Notes under the pieces: generated by a model
Seen by the model: only the letters and a program-made list of their open reading frames with translations
Databases searched by the model: none
Told to the model about the DNA's origin: nothing
Made by a program: the position numbers and the translations under genes
Assembly (NCBI GenBank): GCA_036346225.1
Contig: JARFIW010000139.1
Location: 6,882,001-6,946,000 of the forward strand
Length of the DNA stretch: 64,000 nucleotides
From: Platerodrilus igneus
Lineage: Eukaryota > Arthropoda > Insecta > Coleoptera > Lycidae
Reading direction: 5' to 3'
Part shown: positions 31,641 through 43,266 of the stretch, in pieces
How the letters are laid out: every line of letters starts with the position of its first letter
How positions within the stretch are numbered: position 1 is the stretch's first letter

Positions 31641-32179
31641 AATTTTATTCTGGATATAAATTGGATTGTAAAGGGTAAACGGGTCTATAAATTTTGTTTT
31701 AATTTATGCAAGGTGTAAAAGGCATATATAAACTAAACTGGGTTATTATGAGCTCACCATACTCCAGTGTACAGTCAATTTAGGGTAATATGTGGGGCCC
31801 ATCTACTCATATCTTATTTAATTTGTTTGCAAATAATTAGAAAATCAAGGACTTTAAAAATATACTATATTTGAGTTTTGTAATGAGTGTATCAAACTGT
31901 TTTTTTTATACATGTGAATAATTTATCTGTTAAGAGCTGTAAATAAAAGGTTGTATGATTGTTGTATTATTTGGTGATTTTATTGAATGGTGTGCGAGTG
32001 TGAAGGAGGAATGGTTGTAAATTTAGGTATCCAAGAAGAGGCACAGCTGAGCTAGCCAGGGAAGCTGTAGAAGGTTTTTGAAGCAGAAATAAAATGGTAA
32101 GAAATTTTTTTTGAAATTTTTGCATTTTTGAAAATTATATGTTGTCCCAGCTTCGTCCAAGAATTTTTCTGAGGTTCCA

Positions 32180-32365
32180 TGGCAATCTTATTACGCCCAA
32201 TTCGTGGGTCTCGAATGAGTTAGGTAAAGGACTGAAGCATAAAAGCTTAATCCCCCGATTCCCCGGCAATCTTATGACGGCCCAACGCTGGAGCTCGATG
32301 TTAAAAGCTTAATCCCCGATTTCACGGCAATCTTATGGCGACCCGAACGTGAGGCTCGAGCTCCG
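32180..32365 (+). repeat. Three tandem repeats with primer-binding-site-like core, leader of LTR element
   Basis: Units begin GGCAATCTTAT at about 32181, 32264 and 32326. Their cores are TTACGCCCAATTCGTGGGTC, GACGGCCCAACGCTGGAGC and GGCGACCCGAACGTGAGGC, each followed by TCGA; units 1 and 2 then run into AAAAGCTTAATCCC. The last one, TATGGCGACCCGAACGTG, looks most like a functional TGG-starting PBS and is nearest gag (32473). Confidence 0.6.
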
Positions 32366-32472
32366 AATAAAAATTAAACATTTTATTCCAGGAAACTAGC
32401 GAGCTGAGAGAGAGAGTCTGTCTTGTAGAAATTCATAAATAATTTTTGAGGATGTGGGAGTGATTTGAACGT

Positions 32473-33420
32473 ATGCAGAGGAAGGAGTTTTTAAGAAGCC
32501 AAGGAGTGAAAATTGGAAGTGACGATAGTGCCTTATTTGAGAAAGCAGGAAAAATGGAGGAAGCTGGAGGTAGTAGGGATCAGTCGAGGACGGAATCAGG
32601 GGAACGAGGTAATGAATTGATGATGAGAATGTTAGAGGAGATGAGATTAAGTAGGGAAGAATCTAACAGGAAATTTGATCAGGTGAATGAGACGTTGAGC
32701 GGGGTTAAAGAGGACTCGAATAGAAAATTTGAACAAACGAATGCTGAGTCGAATCGAAAATTTGAACAACTGAGCCAGGAATTAGGGGATAAAACAGAAA
32801 AATCCACAAAGGAATTTTCGGATTTCAAAAACAGGTTAACCGTAAAAATGGGGAAAGTTGAAAATAGGGTAGATAAAAATGAGCATGACATTAGAGGTTT
32901 AAGTCAGGAAATGGGACAATTACGGACAGAGGTAAGGATTTTCTGTGAAGACAAAATTAACATTAAAATGACTGAGGTAACGGACTCATGTAGGGATTAG
33001 TTAGGTAGGGTCGAGAGAGAAGTGACCGGAATTAAACAAAATGTAGCAACTTTGATGGGGGATGGTCCAAGATTCGTAACACGGAATATGTTGCTGGATC
33101 AACAAATGAAATTTTATGGAGATAGTAGGGTAAGTCCTCAGATATTTGTCAATAACATTAGAAGCTTGATTAATAATTTGTATGACAAACAGGCGAAACT
33201 TAAAGTTGTTAAAGCGTTGCCGAAAGACCATGCTGAAGCTTGGTATAATTTAATAGGACAGGAAATTGACACGTTTAATGACTTTGAAGACCGATTTCTT
33301 AAACATGATCGGAGTGATCACCGACAGGACCAAGTACGAGACGATTTAATTACTGGAAAATTCAAAGAGAAGTTTGCAGGAAGTAGGGAGCAATATGCTA
33401 TACGAAAGTATAGCATAGCA

Positions 33421-33426
<6 letters not shown>
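32473..33426 (+). pseudogene. gag: gag-like gene of an LTR element, one stop and truncated
   Basis: 175 codons from 32473, a TAG at 32998-33000, then the same frame stays open to about 33415. Residues 55-170 are a highly charged coiled-coil region with a repeated SNRKFEQ-type motif (three copies). The second part (MLLDQQMKFYGDSRVS, VKALPKDHAEAWYNLIG, FEDRFLKHD) has the look of a Gag capsid domain. The element is cut at about 33400, where a small palindrome and a (TA)n tract replace the sequence, so zinc knuckles and pol are missing. Confidence 0.75.

Positions 33427-33458
<32 letters not shown>
33397..33458. repeat. Short perfect hairpin followed by (TA)n
   Basis: ATGCTATAC-GAAA-GTATAGCAT (33397-33418) is a nine-pair hairpin with a GAAA loop; AGCAATATAA and about 15 TA units follow. 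It marks the point where the gag gene is broken, so it may be the end of another inserted element. Confidence 0.6.
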
Positions 33459-33459
<1 letters not shown>

Positions 33460-33461
<2 letters not shown>

Positions 33462-34911
33462 AGTATTTGACGTTATTAAAGGATTTAAAAAAATAGTTGT
33501 TAGTACTACGGATAAAAACATAAATTTACCACTTTTATCAAGCTATTCTAAAATTTAAAAACACTACGGTTAATAAAGATTGATGAATAATTACTTGTTA
33601 AATGCAGATATAGAATATTATGTACTAGTGATACAGCGTTTAAGGTTTAAAAAAGCATTTTCCATTGTTTTCCAATACGAAGGGTAGCTAATGTAACTTC
33701 AATTGAATGTGTATAGGTTTTGTCTTTAAGATTATTATTTGTAATTTGTGCAGGATACTTTATGCCATTTATAAAGTTGATTTACCTAAAATAAAAGTCG
33801 TTTAATACATTTTAATTATAAAGCGAAATAAAATTATGAAATGTCAAAATGAAATGTAAAAATACCAAAGCTGTTCTAAACTAGTAATTAAGTAGAATTA
33901 AGGTTAATATATTGAATGCATCCCTTATATAATATTAGTTAGTAGGCTAGATATAATTGTTTTTAGTTGTCCTAGGTGATAGTTGTTTAAAAAGAAGAAT
34001 TTGATAAAAAATTTTGTAAAAGATTGATTATAATTTTGTATACTGATAGATGTTTTTTGGCTTGAGGAGCCTTGTAATAAAATTAATCAAAATTAATAGA
34101 TGTGTTAAAGTGCATGCATTTTATTTGAATATAATACAAAGAAAGTGAAAAGGTTATACGACCAAAATAATTACAAAAGGAAGATTTCCAATTATACTAA
34201 CGTCGGGGCATCTTTTATGTATTGAAGAGTTGCAGCTGTGATAGTGAATTATTTTGCAGCAGGGTTCAGTCTTCTTGGATTACAGATCAGTTTATTTGGT
34301 GAAGTATTGAAGTGTTCGTAGTAATAGAGCAAATAAAGCATATAGTTGGTGAAGTAGTAGTTAATTGTAGAACATAAAACTATAGTAAAATCCTTTTTGA
34401 ACATAAACTAAAACATACTTTTATTAGATAGTCACTGAAAGCGTTCGAGGCGATTTTGTGGTATCCTGTTTCAAAGCCCCTGTACACCCAGACACATTCA
34501 ACGGAGTTGCAGGTATTTTAAGTTATATTTATATACACTTCATTTAAAGTAATTTGTGAATAATTTAAATTTCAAACGTTTAACTAAATTAATATATGCT
34601 GAATAGATTTATCAATCTTTGTATAATCACGATACGCAAGCACAAAAAAGAGGTTAAGTGATTTTGATCTAACAACGCTTTAGGCGCCTGCGTTTTCAAT
34701 ACCTGTAAGGGGACAAAGAACCTACGTCTTCTTACAGAGTTTAAATTGTAGATTCAGTTTCCCTGAGAGAGTTTCAAAAAACCGTGGCATAATTAAATTT
34801 GTAAAGGTATTTATTTAAATCATATTAAAAGCCAACACCACATTTAAGGTTGCACTTATTACTTTTTAACTCGTATTTTAAAGCATCATTTCATTAAATA
34901 TCACCATACAT

Positions 34912-34917
<6 letters not shown>
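33460..34917. other. Non-coding AT-rich spacer
   Basis: No gene or recognisable repeat seen apart from the (TA)n at 34918-34948. Confidence 0.45.

Positions 34918-34948
<31 letters not shown>
34918..34948. repeat. (TA)n target of mariner-type insertion
   Basis: TA repeats run directly into CAGGGTGCC at 34949; a shorter TA tract follows the right end at 37249. Confidence 0.95.
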
Positions 34949-34951
<3 letters not shown>

Positions 34952-35438
34952 GGTGCCTACAATCTATCTCCGTATATGGGTAACTTTTTTATTATAGAAG
35001 ATACAATGTTGGTCAAATTAGCAAAGTTGAAGAGAAATTTACGAGTAGTATGAAGCTTTTTTGAAAACTCACCTAGATGCTCAACTTTTTTAGATATTTG
35101 AAAAAAACTGAAATTTGCCATTTTCTTCAAACGCTAATAACTTTTTAACGGTTTAACCTATAGAGAAAATAAAAACTGCTTGTTAGGTAACTTTTTACGT
35201 AGAATTCAATAGCGTATATGACAATTTTAATTGGAAATGGGTTTTTAAGCTACAAACATAACCTCACTTTTTTTAAATGGAAACCATAGTTCAGTATAAC
35301 CAAAATGGAAAGGTTTTTCTTTTCTGATTACCCTGATGTAAGGGTTGATGTACTTATTTTCAGTAATTTCTTCAAAATAAAGAAAAAACGATTTATTTAT
35401 TTGCGGGCATCAAGGAGTCCATGGATACATATTTTAAA
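34949..35438 (+). repeat. Left long terminal inverted repeat
   Basis: Matches 36762-37248 in reverse complement through GGAGTCCATGGATACATATT. The 127-codon ORF at 35305-35688 partly reads through this repeat and is not a real gene. Confidence 0.92.
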
Positions 35439-35549
35439 TAAACAAAAAACAACTGGCATTTGTCAGATATTATTAGTTAAAGTATTTATTTGCTCTGGGT
35501 TGCAAATTTTGTGTAAAAGACTTTTAAATTTATTTGATTATAATAGAGA

Positions 35550-36598
35550 ATGTATACAAACGACGAAAAAAATGACATGCTCTTTTGTTACTATGCCTGT
35601 AACAGAAATTGTGATGCTGCTGGTGATATGTATTATGAAAGATATTTGGAAAGAAGGCAGCCAGATAAACGATTGTTTTCTAAATTAGAAAACAATTTAA
35701 AAGGTTTGGTGCTTTTACAAAACCCAGTACTGATAAAAGAAAATTCAAAACTGATGATGAAGAACGTGTGTTAGCCTACATAAATTTTAAGCCAACAGCG
35801 TCCACCGAGAAACTGCAATTGAGTGCGCTACTTCTACAGAAAAAGCTCGCCTAATTTTAAAACAAAACCGCTACAAACCATACAAAACCCATGTTAGCAA
35901 TACACTGTATCATGGGGATTGTGAGAGAAGACAACAGTTTTGTAGGTGGTTTCTTAATGAAACAAATAATAATCCTGGTTTTAGTCACACTATTATATTT
36001 ACCGACGAAGCAAAATTTACAAACAAAGGCATGTTTAACAGAAAAAATACAATCTACTGGTGTCAGGAAAATCCCCATTTAACAGAAGAAAGGCGGGATC
36101 AACATCAATTTTCGATAAATGTGGTGTGCCATTTTAGTAATAAAATACTTGGGCCTTTCTTCTATAATTATAATTTAAATGGTGTACACTATTTGAATTT
36201 TCTACAAAACGAATTGCAAGAAATGCTCGATAATTTGCCACTTCATTTACTGCAAAACTTATATTATTTTCAGCATGACGGTGCACCTGCTCACAATGCT
36301 CAAGCCGTTTCTGAATATCTTGATAATAGTTTTCCAACTTGGATTGGCAATGCAGGTCCTGTTCCATGGCCGGCAAGGTCACCAGAACTATCGCCACTGG
36401 ATTTTTTCTTTGGGGTACTGTAAAGGATGTAGTGTATGCTAAAAATCCAATAACATTGAGCAACTCAAAGATAGTATCACAGCAGCTATTACAAGTATAA
36501 AACCACAAACGTTAAATAAGGTGCACCAGAACCTAATTAAAAGGTGCGAAATGTGTTTGCAAGCTAATGGAGGTCATTTTGAGCATATGTTAATGTAG
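35550..36598 (+). pseudogene. Mariner-superfamily transposase, frameshifted
   Basis: Starts at ATG 35550 with MYTNDEKNDMLFCYYACN and YYERYLERRQPDKRLF, a helix-turn-helix N-terminus of the type annotated DUF4817. The frame then breaks (35700-35860). In a second frame, open from about 35860 to 36423, come FTDEAKF (first Asp), YYFQHDGAPAH (second Asp) and WPARSPELSPLDFFF (third Asp). There are 40 residues between the second and third Asp, longer than mariner's 34. A one-base shift at about 36410 loses the WG following, and the tail runs to the TAG at 36596-36598 (CEMCLQANGGHFEHM). An intact protein would be about 345 residues. Confidence 0.87.
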
Positions 36599-36761
36599 GA
36601 GTGGGCATATTCGCATTAATTAATTTTGTTTCCTTCGATTAAGTTATTTGTATTGTATGGATAGTTTATTTTTTAAGTATTTTATTTTTCTTAGTTTATA
36701 ATAAATTTAGTTACAATAAACTTGTGTTTCCATTATTGATTTTTACACATTTTGTTTGTTT

Positions 36762-37248
36762 GTAATATGTATCCATGGACTCCTTGATGCCCGCAAATAA
36801 ATAAATCGTTTTTTCTTTATTATGAAGAAACTACTAAAAATAAGTACATCAACCCTTACATCAGGGTAATCAGAAAAGAAAACCTTTCCATTTGGGTTAT
36901 ATTGAACTATAGTTTCCATTTAAAAAAAGTGAGGTTATGTTTGTAGCTTGAAAACCCATTTCCAATTAAAATTGTCATATACGCTATTGAATTCTACGTA
37001 AAAAGTTACCTTACAAGCAGTTTTTATTTTCTCTATAGGTTAAACCGTTAAAAAGTTATTAGCGTTTGAAGAAAATGGCAAATGTCAGTTTTTTTCAAAT
37101 ATCTAAAAAAGTTGAGCATCTAGGTGAGTTTTCAAAAAAGCATCATACTACTCGTAAATTTCTCTTCAACTTTGCTAATTTAACCAACATTGTATCTTCT
37201 ATAATAAAAAAAGTTACCCATATACGGAGATAGATTGTGGGCACCCTG
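36762..37248 (-). repeat. Right long terminal inverted repeat
   Basis: Reverse complement of 34949-35438, with isolated substitutions. Confidence 0.92.
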
Positions 37249-37429
37249 TATATATATATATATACTTAGTTAAAACTAGTAAACACAAATTTTTAAGTAT
37301 ATTTAATTTTGCAAAACAAACAGTGCACATAAAATAGTAGTTTTATTTGTTGCAAAACCATCTGGTGGTTCATAACAGTTTAAAAGTAGTTGTATTTCAT
37401 TATCAATGTCACAAATGGTTGTCATATAA

Positions 37430-37917
37430 GGGTACCTTTAGTGCTATGGAGATTTGGCGATTTGGATATTTGGAGAATGATCCTATTGGTTAAACTGATC
37501 ACGTGACACCGGCGAGAAACGTCAAAATCACCGAATCTCCAATCTCCCAAAAGTTGGTTCAAGTTCAACTTTTCTGGCTATTTTGAGATCGGAGCATGCG
37601 CGTTTGTTCAGAAAAGCACGTGATTTGTTTGTTTTGTTACAACCTTAACCTTACCTTTTCGTTCGACGTTATATAGTTTGCGTTTTGCCTATTAAAAATA
37701 TTGGAAATGAATAGGAATTCTGTTATTTCTTTAGATACTCATAGCTTAGTAACAAACATTGAAAACTTAACATCCAGTAACCCAAAACAATAACAAATAT
37801 CATCTGTCAAACTTCTCCAAATACCCGAAGCAGAAAATACCCTAGATGATTAAAAGTGAAAATATCTAATTCCCCAAATATCCAAATCGCCAAATCTCCA
37901 TAGCACTAAAGGTACCC
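37430..37917. mobile_element. MITE with TAA duplications (PIF/Harbinger-like)
   Basis: 488 bp. Termini GGGTACCTTTAGTGCTATGG and its complement are near-perfect inverted repeats of about 45 bp that continue into GATTTGGATATTTGG. TAA flanks both sides (37427-37429, 37918-37920). Three-bp TAA/TTA duplications and GGG-starting TIRs fit PIF/Harbinger. Inside, a 28-codon ORF (37707-37793) begins after a GC-richer block; it may be the relic of a parental gene's start. Confidence 0.82.
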
Positions 37918-37920
37918 TAA

Positions 37921-38850
37921 TTGTAGAACCTTGTCTTTGAATCAGTATTTTTGTCTAGGCAAGTCCTGCATGAGAATTGTAATTTTTAAACTTTGTTGCT
38001 TTGGAGAACTGCTAATCTAAGATTATTAAAAATTCACCTGAACAAATTATTCATTTTAATCTAGGTGGTACGTAATTTAACTTTTTGGTATTTTCGGTAG
38101 CAAACACTTTTCAGATTGCTTATTTTAGTATAAATATAATTGCGAATGAAATTTGGAAGGATTGTTAGTATCTCAGCAGGTTTATAGATAATAAATATTA
38201 CCTACGGTTAGTTGTTGTTGCAAATGGGCAGTCAGAACAAAACATTTTTAAAATGTCGGGTAAAATTAAGCTTTCGCATCCCTTAGTAGAAGAGACAGAT
38301 TATGAATTAAAAATTGGGGGGTCCATACAACCAAAAACCAAAATAAAAAGTGAAAAATTTTAGGCAAGCTTTTGTTACGTAAAGGGACCAATTTAGGAAG
38401 TCTTTTGATATGTCTTGCCCCGGACCAAAGAGAAAAAAAATATGACATTAGGAAATATTTTTTTTTGTAGTAAGGTAATACGGTAAAAAAATTAATGAAA
38501 AGAGAGGGAGAATAAAAAAATTAAATGTGTTGACAGAAAAAGAAATTTCAGCATAAAGAAAATTGAAAAAGAACAACAAGGAGTGGTGTGATAACTAACG
38601 CGTATCAAACGTCCGAAAAGGATACATAATCGGTGGGGTAAAAAAATCTAGGAAGTCATAATCGGTAAGGTCGTAATCGGTAAGGACTATCCACTCATTG
38701 GCGACATGTTTAAGAAAAAAATTAAAAAGAAAAAAATTTAAAGAAAAAATAAAGCTATTATTGTTTATACGAATCAGATAACAAAAAAATTAATAGATAG
38801 AGGCAGGGGGGGATTTATTATACAACGAAAATTAATTTATGTCAGTATCA
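37921..38850. other. Non-coding stretch, expected 3' end of gypsy-type element II
   Basis: Contains short repeats of ACCGATTA(C/T)GAC(C/T)T type around 38630-38690 (minus strand), which recur at 51460-51510 downstream of element III and so probably belong to the 3' UTR of this family. No LTR partner to the 45 kb side was found. Remaining sequence is featureless. Confidence 0.45.
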
Positions 38851-38906
38851 GTATAAGGTTTAAGGTCCTTGATGTGCCAATTATTCGTTTTTGACCCATC
38901 AGGATA
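38851..38906 (-). pseudogene. pol: Integrase extreme C-terminus of element II, cut off by insertion
   Basis: The minus strand reads DGSKTNNWHIKDLKPY then a stop near 38850, matching WHIKDLKPYFG in element III (about 50735-50760). It is the displaced end of the pol gene whose main part stops at 39685. Confidence 0.75.
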
Positions 38907-39684
38907 TTACAATTTAATTGGTGATACATTTATATGGTGATAGTTCTTACACTTAAAGGGTCGATAAAACAGTTTACGAAGTCGGTAATACAGTTTAAGA
39001 GTTCATAAACACATTGCGCAAGCGCAATGAATAAGAAAGCGAGCAACGCCCTGGCGGATGTAAGCGCGAACCTTATTACAGATTCCGCGCTGCCAACTAC
39101 CATGACGTCACCACTGCCAAATTACATTGCGTTATAATCGGAAATATACAAAGTTAAATAAACAGGTAACACATGATTTACTCACATGATAGGTTCAGAT
39201 TTCCGCGAAGTACGCCTATCATCCTGCAGGATAGATGAGGATGGTGATTCCTCCGGAGCTGCTAGCTGAGCTTGGGCATCAGGGCATCAGTTCGCCTCGG
39301 TGGCTGTAAAATTCTCCTACCTATGCAGGGATCGGATTAGGAACATGGTAAAGGGCGACAACAAAGATAATTAGGCAGGATAACTACATAGGTAAAGCTA
39401 AGACACGACCACACTCCTTGAAGATCAAAGGCAAACAGCCACGTTTCAGAGCGTCACCCAAACCTCTGACCACTTTGTCCCCACTCTTTTTTCTTTTACA
39501 CCAGCGCGAACTTATTCGTCCAACCCTCCCGATCGCGCGCTCTGCGCAAACTCACTATGACGTATCGGAAGTACACGCCTAGTCTATTAAAATTTCACGC
39601 GCCGCGTCTTTTGAAATTATGGCACGAAACTTCCGTACATCAACTTAACCTAAACATGTTTAAGGGCCACTTTGGCACGTAACA
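38907..39684 (-). mobile_element. 778-bp LTR-like insertion in element II pol
   Basis: Flanked by AGGAT on both sides (38902-38906 and 39685-39689). On the minus strand it starts TGTTACGTGCC and ends TTGTAAT. Removing it joins VYNLTN to DGS codons as in element III. It contains CpG-rich stretches (39000-39120, 39480-39610) but no ORF; the pol ORF that appears to end at 39640 reads 15 codons into it. Probably a solo LTR. Confidence 0.7.
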
Positions 39685-42600
39685 AGGATTAGTGAGGTTA
39701 TATACAAGGTTTGGCAGTTGTTTATTAACAGTGCATAAGATATATTTTGGTGCAAGCTTGGAGGCAAATTCATCTGCTGCACTAGATAATATTTTATTTG
39801 TTCTCCAGACAGTATCTTCGACTTTAAACGAAATTTCTCTGCGACGGAGATTGTATCTGTCAGCCATACTTCTGTATGCTAAATGAAGTTCATTACAGAT
39901 TTCTTTAAAAAGAGCGAAAAGACCTTGATGGTCGACGGTATATGCCTCTCTATCTTCTGGCATAACATCGACATCCTCTGAGGGTTTGTAAGACGAACTA
40001 TAAAATTTACCAGAGATAGGTACATGACGGCCAAAGACAAGAAAATTAGGTGTGAAAGCAGTTACTTCATGTTTTGCGGAATTTATTGCGTATTGTATTT
40101 TAGACAAATTTTCATCTCACTTATTGTGTGTACTAATGTATGACCTCATGACAGTGCCTACAGTTTTATTTATCCTTTCTACAAAGTTACACTGCGGTGA
40201 ATACACTGCGTTAAACCAAATTTTTTTTATATCATATTTGGAACAAACATTTTTAAAGATATGACCAAACTGACTGCCGTTATCACAAATTATAAAGCGG
40301 GGTACGCCGTAAGTTAGGAAAACATTGTTTTCTAGATATTTTTCTATGGTACGTGCCTGAGCTCTACGTAGTGGGTGAAGTAAGGTAAATTTTGAAAACC
40401 AGTCACCTATGACTAGTAGCCATTTGTGACCTTGTTTGGAACGAGGAAGGGCTCCGACAAGATCGAGAGCTAAAGTATAGAAAGGTAAACGTACATCTTT
40501 TTCCTTTCCAAATAATCTCAATGGTGGTAAATTAGAAGCTTTTTGTGCTCCACAGATAAGACATTTTCGGCAATATCGCATAATATCAAATTTCATTTTT
40601 GGCCAGTAGTATGTCTCCTTTACTCTGGACAAAGTTTTAAAATAACCAAAATTATCAGCGTTAGGCGGATCATGACAATCGCTAATTGTGTTTTTTCTTT
40701 GTTTAGTGGTTACTAAAAGATTCCACTCAGAAATATTTGAAGAAAACGGGAAGTTAACGGGTTCAGATTTATAAATTAAGTTATTTTCAACTTTCCACTG
40801 AGGATAACTATTTGGAGCCTTAATGATTTTGTCTTTTAATGAACTATAGAAATTATCGATATTATCCAAATCTCTTTCCAAAATATTTAAATTAGATATA
40901 TTTTCTTGTGATATTCGGCTGAGAAAATCGGGAATAACGTGTAATTTTCCCTTTCTGTGGACGAGATCGAAAGTGTGTTGTCGAAGACGTGTTGCCCAAC
41001 GAGCAAGTTTTCCGGATGGATTTTGAATATTGTTTAGACACAGAAGGCTATGATGATCTGTGATCACACGAAATTTTGTTCCTTCGATCCATGGAGGAAA
41101 ACGCTCTATGGCAAAATTTACAGCTAGGCATTTGCGTTCGGTAACAGAATAGTTTCTTTCCGAGCGGGAAAGCGATCTATTAGCATAAGATATAATTCGA
41201 TCGGTACCATCAAAATTTTGTAAGAGAACACCACCCAAACCAGTGTTGGAAGCTACGGCTTCTATTGTAAAAGGTTGACTAAACTCGGGCTGACATAAGA
41301 TAGGTTTTGAAATTAGAATTTGTTTTATTTTTAAAAAGGAAACTTCAGTTTCTGAAGTCCATTCTATTTGTTGTTTTTTCTTTTTACCTTTTAACAAGTC
41401 ATTTATTGGCGACATAAGAGAAGAAAATGAATTTATGAAGCTTCTATACCAGCTACACATTCCTACGAAACGTTTAATGTCAGTAGTGGTTTTAGGACGG
41501 GGATAGTTAACCATTGCTGAATTTTTTTCGGTGTCAGTGCGAAGAGAATTATCCCCTACTATGTATCCAAGAAATTTAAGTGACTTCTTATAGAATTCAC
41601 ATTTTTTAAATTAATTGTTAGATTCGCCTCTATAAAACGATCACGTTCAGTTTCTAACAGTTTTAAATGTTCTGAAAACGTGGGAGATACAATAACAATA
41701 TCATCGAGGTAACAGAAAACACTCGGTTCAAATTCTAGGCCGAAGATATTATCAACTAGACGTTGTTGTGTTAGAGCTGCGTTCCTCAAACCAAACGGGA
41801 CATTAGTGAATCTAAATTGACCTCTGCCAATTACACTAAATGCTGTTTGATCCTTGGACTCTTCCGTGAGCGGAAGCTGCCAGAAACTATGTCGCAAGTC
41901 TATGCTTGAAATGTAAGTACCATCTCTAAGCATATTAAGTATTCTTTCTACATTAGGCATAGGACAGCTATCATGAACAGTTAATTCATTTAAACCTCTG
42001 TCATTGAAACAAACTCTATACTTTCCGGAAGATTTTTTTACAAGTAAGATAGGTGAACACCAGGGACTTGTACATTTTTCTATGACTTTTAAAGTTAACA
42101 TTTCGTCTAACTTTTCATTAAAATTTTAGACATATACGACGATAAGGGATAGGGACGTATTCGTGCTGGTTTATGATCACCAGTATTGATATGCATAGAT
42201 ATTTTATCAGTACGACCTAATTTTTTGTCTGTACTTGCAATACTAAAAAAAGGAATCGATAATTTTTTAGCTTGAGAAAATTCAGTTGAAGACAAATCTT
42301 CTAATGAGCAAAGATTATTATGTATTTGAGGGATTTTTGTATAAGAGTAAAGAAATGTTAAAGGGGCTGTTTCACTTGTTAACGAAAAAACTTCCCAGGA
42401 ATTATTTTTAAAGTCTAAGGTGAGTTCAAATTTTTGCGCAAAATCAGTGCCAAAAATAAATAAATGTGAGCGTGAGGGAACAACCAAACAGGTAATAAAA
42501 CGACAAAGTTTTCCTATAAAAATGGGCAAGTCTACGGTGCCAGATATTTTTTGAGATGTGCCATCTGCAGTAAATAATGTATGTTCACGCAAAGGAAAAA

Positions 42601-42700
42601 TTTCTAAATTCAAATTATTTATTATAGGAACACCACGTAAGCCTAAAAGTGCAGTGATATCAATATCAAGTAATTTAACTTTTATGTAGGGTCTGTTGTC
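39685..42700 (-). pseudogene. pol: pol of gypsy-type element II: protease remnant, RT, RNase H, integrase
   Basis: Minus-strand pieces: linker ORF 42107-42613, RT ORF 41559-42101 (NMLRDGTYISSIDLRHSFWQ, catalytic CYLDDIVIV), and 465 codons at 40117-41514 with RNase H (RVITDHHSLLCL), integrase zinc finger (DCHDPPNADNFGYFKT, CRKCLIC) and catalytic core (ALDLVGAL, ICDNGSQF, NFVERINKTVG). The frame shifts at about 41600. A TGA at 40117-40119, probably a former tryptophan, separates the last part (39640-40107). The protease active-site DTG is missing: KLLDIDITALL runs straight into GLRGVPII, where element III has ALLDTGAT. Otherwise this is the best preserved pol in the window. Confidence 0.92.
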
Positions 42701-42880
42701 TAAAGGTTTAGAAATAAAATTAAATGTTTCTATGTAGGAAGTATTTTGTTTATAAAAATTTTTTACTTTATTTAACCAATTTAACCAATCTTGATTATTT
42801 TCAGAATTATTATGGTTTTAGTAATATTTAATTTTAGCCTTTTTACGATAAGTACTAGATCGGCTATTTTTCCAGTACTT

Positions 42881-43020
42881 GTATATTAGTTTTTTGAACA
42901 GTTCGGGCACGAAGAAATTGTTACATTAGGGCAACCGCATTTATAACAGAAAATTTTTCTTGAGTATTTACAGGAAGGATAGGTAGGTCCTTGCTCTTGG
43001 CAATTCCAACAGGAAATTTG
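42881..43020 (-). pseudogene. gag: Nucleocapsid zinc knuckles of element II
   Basis: Minus strand reads CWNCQEQGPTYPSC then FCYKCGCPNVTISSCPNC, two CCHC/CCCC-type knuckles that bind RNA, between the gag matrix/capsid part and the protease. The equivalent in element III is at 47675-47790. Confidence 0.7.
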
Positions 43021-43266
43021 TGCTGGCTGTATATTACTTGAATAATACACCGTTTTATGTAAAGGTAAATTTTTTGTTGGTGCATTATTATTGTTAGTGA
43101 AGGTAGACTGCTTTTGAGAAGGTTTAAAGATATTAAACTGTTTATTATACTTTAGTGTATTAATATGAGACTCTTGTCTAGGGGAGTGATATGTATCTGT
43201 TTTATTTTGTTGCGGAAAATAATTTATTTTATTTAAGGATTGTGTGTAAGTAGGAATTTTTTGTTT

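Larger units (their letters stand above)
34949..37248 (+). mobile_element. Mariner-superfamily element with ~490-bp inverted repeats
   Basis: 2300 bp, begins CAGGGTGCCTACAATC and ends with the complement ...GTGGGCACCCTG, with TA on each side (target TA in a TA microsatellite). The inverted repeats extend about 490 bp (34949-35438 and about 36762-37248) at roughly 97 percent identity by eye, far longer than the ~30 bp of classic mariner. A single transposase gene lies between. It is frameshifted, so the copy is inactive, but the well-matched TIRs suggest recent activity of the family. Confidence 0.92.

Noticed and set aside
32473..33000. A host coiled-coil protein gene
   Set aside because: It sits after PBS-like repeats, continues past a stop into a capsid-like domain and is cut abruptly, so a retroelement gag fits better.
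35305..35688. 127-codon ORF at the left of the mariner-type element
   Set aside because: Mostly the long inverted repeat; the transposase start at 35550 is in a different frame and has family motifs.
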